A stretch of DNA of 64,000 nucleotides from Fodinicola acaciae (GTDB taxonomy: Bacteria; Actinomycetota; Actinomycetes; Mycobacteriales; HKI-0501), in contig NZ_WOTN01000001.1 in NCBI RefSeq assembly GCF_010993745.1, positions 2,855,235 to 2,919,234 of the forward strand, written 5' to 3'. Both the position numbers and the translations under genes were made by a program. The number at the start of each line of letters is the position of its first letter. Position 1 is the stretch's first letter. Positions 63,059 to 64,000 of this stretch are shown piece by piece. The notes beneath the pieces are model-generated. The model was not told where the DNA came from. It did no database searches and was given only the letters and a program-made list of their open reading frames with translations.

Positions 63059-63486
63059 CCGAGGAATCCGGACCGCTGCTGTCGCCGGGGTTCTGGCTGC
63101 ACCACGCGGCGCTGGTGTGGCGGGCCGAGCTCGACGCGCGACTGCGTCCGCTCGGTCTCACCCCAACCCAGTTCATGCTGCTCGCATCGGCCGGTTGGCT
63201 GGAACACACGAGCGGTCCGCCGACGCAGCAGGCGGTCGCCGAGCAGGCCGGCGCCGACCGGATGATGACCTCGAAAATCGTCCGCGCGCTGGAGGAGCGC
63301 GACCTGCTCGTACGCCGCCAGGACAGCGGCGACGCACGCGCCGTGCGGCTTTCGCTCACTGCCACCGGCCGAGCACTGGTCCGCAAGGCGACGGCGATCG
63401 CCCGCGACCTGGACAACGAGTTTTTCGGGGCCGATCCGGCGAAAATGCGTGCCGCACTGCGAGGCATCGCTAGCCGGCAAGGATGA
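63055..63486 (+). CDS. MarR-family regulator of the SRPBCC operon
   Basis: 143 residues, ATG overlapping the SRPBCC stop (ATGA). Winged helix: LTPTQFMLLASAGWLE, PTQQAVAEQAGADRMMTSKIVRALEERDLL with the wing RRQDSGDARAVRL. Probably binds the twin GTTGTCGCGACAAC palindromes and represses its own operon. Convergent with the next gene, 17-bp overlap. Confidence 0.9.
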   Translation: MTEESGPLLSPGFWLHHAALVWRAELDARLRPLGLTPTQFMLLASAGWLEHTSGPPTQQAVAEQAGADRMMTSKIVRALEERDLLVRRQDSGDARAVRLSLTATGRALVRKATAIARDLDNEFFGADPAKMRAALRGIASRQG

Positions 63487-64000
63487 TCTTTCCACGGGTC
63501 CGGTTGGTTTCCAGCAGCTCGTGCGCTTTTGCCGCCTCAGCCAACGGAAGCACGTGCTCGACGTGCACACGCAGCTTGCCGTCGTCCACGAGCGTCGCGA
63601 TGGCCGCCAGATCCTCGGCCGACGGCGCGACGTGGAAGTCGGAAAACCGCACGCCGCGCGCGACCGCTTCTTCTTCGCTGACACCGATGTCCGGACCGGC
63701 GATGCCGAGGAACCAGCCGCCGCGTTTCACCGTACGCAACGAGCGTACGGCCGCCTCTCCGCCAGCGTTTTCCAGCACCACATCGATGTCGCGGAGCGTG
63801 CCGATGTCCGTCTCGGTGTAGTCGATCACCTCATCGGCACCGAATCCGCGGACGAAGTCATGGTTGACCGCGCGCGCCGTGGCGATGACGTACGCGCCGC
63901 GCAGCTTGGCCAGCTGGATGCCGAGGTGGCCGAGGCCACCGGCGCCGGCCTGCACCAGCACGCGCTGGCCGGCGCTCACCGAGGCGAGCTCGAAGGCCTG
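63470..64000 (-). CDS. NADPH:quinone reductase-like MDR protein (5' end outside window)
   Basis: C-terminal 176 or so residues; the start lies beyond base 64000. Zinc-free medium-chain reductase: cofactor loop QAGAGGLGHLGIQLAK, GADEVIDYTETD, and the ending HELLETNRTRGKIILAG as in quinone oxidoreductases. The ATG at 63979 is internal. Confidence 0.88.
   Translation of the reverse strand, partial: QAFELASVSAGQRVLVQAGAGGLGHLGIQLAKLRGAYVIATARAVNHDFVRGFGADEVIDYTETDIGTLRDIDVVLENAGGEAAVRSLRTVKRGGWFLGIAGPDIGVSEEEAVARGVRFSDFHVAPSAEDLAAIATLVDDGKLRVHVEHVLPLAEAAKAHELLETNRTRGKIILAG

Overview
The window comes from a high-GC actinobacterium, probably a soil organism. The signs are frequent GTG/TTG starts, many 4-nt GTGA/ATGA gene overlaps, a fused two-domain F420 (FO) synthase FbiC, a mycobacterial-type ergothioneine operon egtABCD, an ECF sigma/anti-sigma pair, Tat-type exported proteins and IS1634/IS1380-type transposases. 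I saw no rRNA, tRNA or CRISPR array. All functional calls come from reading the sequence by eye; no database search was run.

Layout. 0-9.8 kb: an exported glycoside hydrolase (GH123/DUF4091-like), an IS1634-type transposase, fbiC, a GNAT acetyltransferase and an amidase. 9.8-28.3 kb: an oxalate/glyoxylate island. It holds a PanE-like reductase, a GntR regulator, two OxlT-type permeases, an ADP-forming acyl-CoA ligase, formyl-CoA transferase, a ThDP enzyme of the oxalyl-CoA decarboxylase/2-hydroxyacyl-CoA lyase group, glyoxylate carboligase, tartronate semialdehyde reductase, hydroxypyruvate isomerase, sucCD, a third OxlT-type permease and an aldehyde dehydrogenase. Three copies of an AGATTGCATAC motif, centred on a GCATAC-N-GTATGC palindrome, lie upstream of panE/gntR, of the ThDP-frc operon and of the sucC/third permease pair, so the island looks like one regulon. 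28.4-35.8 kb: small regulator/enzyme pairs (TetR-flavin monooxygenase, MarR, amidohydrolase, alpha/beta hydrolase with LysR). 35.8-39.5 kb: SDR, alcohol dehydrogenase, acetolactate synthase and DUF2630 behind a divergent LysR. 39.6-43.3 kb: a PaaK-like CoA ligase with TetR, and a secreted GH43-ricin enzyme. 43.5-49.5 kb: sigma/anti-sigma, Rieske protein, MFS, SDR, asparaginase and an MBL-fold hydrolase. 49.5-52.3 kb: IS1380 remnant, NUDIX hydrolase and glutamate decarboxylase. 53.1-58.2 kb: M18 peptidase, beta-lactamase-like protein, and TetR with VOC and carboxylesterase. 58.3-63.5 kb: egtABCD, then an SRPBCC-MarR pair behind twin palindromes. The right edge cuts a quinone-reductase-like gene.

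How the genes may work together. In the island, oxalate would enter by OxlT-type carriers and be activated by Frc and/or the CoA ligase. It could then be reduced to glyoxylate, for which the PanE-like protein is a candidate because a PanE homologue has been implicated as oxalyl-CoA reductase in Methylobacterium. Two glyoxylates would be condensed by Gcl and reduced by GlxR to glycerate. The ThDP enzyme would handle formyl-CoA chemistry.

The most unusual non-coding content is a repeat family. A block of about 250 bp occurs in opposite orientations at 31984-32234 and 52674-52926, with further shared blocks and C/A-rich tails. Only the first copy carries an inserted 138-nt near-perfect hairpin (32293-32430).
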